Of a stretch of 6,489 nucleotides of DNA, positions 5,886 to 6,489 are shown piece after piece (position 1 is the stretch's first letter; the number at the start of each line of letters is the position of its first letter). Source of the stretch: Desulfuromonadaceae bacterium UBA2294 (lineage in GTDB: Bacteria > Desulfobacterota > Desulfuromonadia > Desulfuromonadales > UBA2294); NCBI GenBank assembly GCA_002345625.1, contig DDWE01000147.1, positions 1-6,489 on the forward strand, in the 5' to 3' direction. Below the pieces are notes generated by a model that did no database searches, was not told where the DNA came from, and worked only from the letters and a program-made list of their open reading frames with translations. Both the position numbers and the translations under genes were made by a program.

Positions 5886-6489
5886 ATGAGCACGTCCAGC
5901 AAAAAGACCCTCGGCTACTGGGAGGTCACCGCCATCGGCATCGGCGGCATGGTCGGCGGCGGCATCTTTGCGGTTCTTGGCCTGGCGGTGGAGCTCACCG
6001 GCGGCGGCACACCCGTCGCTTTTCTGATTGCCGGCATCGTGGCCCTCTTTACCTCCTATTCGTATGCACGCCTCTCCGTCACTTTTCCCAGTCAGGGCGG
6101 CACTGTCGCCCTTTTGGATCGCGCTTTTGGCCCGGGGTTGCTGACCGGGAGTGCAAATATCCTGCTGTGGATCAGCTACATGGTCATGCTGTCGTTGTAT
6201 GCTTATGCCTTCGGCAGCTATGGCGCGTCCTTCTTCCCCGTCGCGGCACAGCCTTTCTGGAAACATGCTCTGATCACCGGCAGCGTCGTCGGCATTACCG
6301 GGCTGAATCTGCTTAATGCCGGGTTGATCGGCAAGGCCGAAGACTGGATTGTGCTCCTTAAACTGCTGCTCCTGTCTCTGTTCATCGGAGTTGGTATCTG
6401 GGGGGTGGACAGCAGCAGGCTGGCGCCGTCGACCTGGTCCTCGCCGCTTCATCTGGTTGCCGGCGGGATGATCATTTTTCTGGCCTATG
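5886..6489 (+). CDS. APC-superfamily amino-acid permease, N-terminal part (runs off the window)
   Basis: The frame is open from the ATG at 5886 to the window edge, giving 201 residues and no stop. Residues 18-32 carry the APC first-helix signature, with G20-G-M-V-G-G-G-I-F28 around the unwound substrate-binding region. FPSQGG at 67-72 leads into the second-helix loop, and a later conserved segment has GKAEDWIVLLK (149-159). The visible part holds about six hydrophobic segments, half of the usual 12, so this should be a proton- or cation-coupled inner-membrane transporter of amino acids or related amines. The substrate cannot be told from this half. Members of this group sometimes carry a C-terminal universal-stress domain, which would lie outside the window. 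No clear Shine-Dalgarno sequence precedes the ATG. A downstream in-frame start is unlikely, because the first-helix motif begins by residue 11. Confidence 0.88.
   Translation, partial: MSTSSKKTLGYWEVTAIGIGGMVGGGIFAVLGLAVELTGGGTPVAFLIAGIVALFTSYSYARLSVTFPSQGGTVALLDRAFGPGLLTGSANILLWISYMVMLSLYAYAFGSYGASFFPVAAQPFWKHALITGSVVGITGLNLLNAGLIGKAEDWIVLLKLLLLSLFIGVGIWGVDSSRLAPSTWSSPLHLVAGGMIIFLAY

Noticed and set aside
5727..6452. 241-codon open frame on the minus strand opposite the permease
   Set aside because: It is antisense to a clear APC permease; the product is polar, low in complexity and shows no motif. GC-rich codon use on the plus strand creates such frames.

Overview
The window reads as chromosomal DNA from a GC-rich Gram-negative bacterium. 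A lipobox signal peptide, a CPA2/Kef-type antiporter, a multi-PAS soluble histidine kinase and a small PAS protein ending in a Cys-x2-Cys / Cys-x2-Cys module are together typical of the Desulfuromonadales/Geobacterales group of Deltaproteobacteria. This placement is an inference from family style; no marker gene is present.

Layout. Positions 1-409 hold no gene I can support, but 227-371 is densely packed with inverted repeats and looks like a structured intergenic repeat element. Next, on the minus strand (1006 to 410), lies a putative lipoprotein gene interrupted by one in-frame TGA; the reading frame stays coding on both sides. A 321-bp intergenic region with a 20-bp-phased direct repeat and a candidate promoter separates it from a divergent 655-aa Kef-type cation:proton antiporter with RCK domains (1328-3295, plus). 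The antiporter converges, with a 33-bp gap and no recognisable terminator, on a minus-strand PAS-PAS-HisKA-HATPase sensor kinase (4840 to 3329). A 362-bp divergent intergenic region with two dyads follows, then a 197-aa PAS-like/Cys4 protein (5203-5796, plus). Finally comes the first 201 codons of an APC-superfamily amino-acid permease (from 5886), cut by the window end.

How they work together. There is no clear multi-gene operon. The antiporter and the permease are inner-membrane transporters, and the kinase and the small PAS protein are soluble signalling proteins sharing one divergent control region. No response regulator or KefF/KefG-type ancillary subunit is in the window, so any functional links are speculative. 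I see no tRNA, rRNA, CRISPR, transposase, integrase or convincing rho-independent terminator. The most notable points are the single TGA in the lipoprotein gene, the structured repeat at 227-371, and the small PAS/Cys4 protein divergent from the kinase. I do not see a convincing new defence or mobile system.
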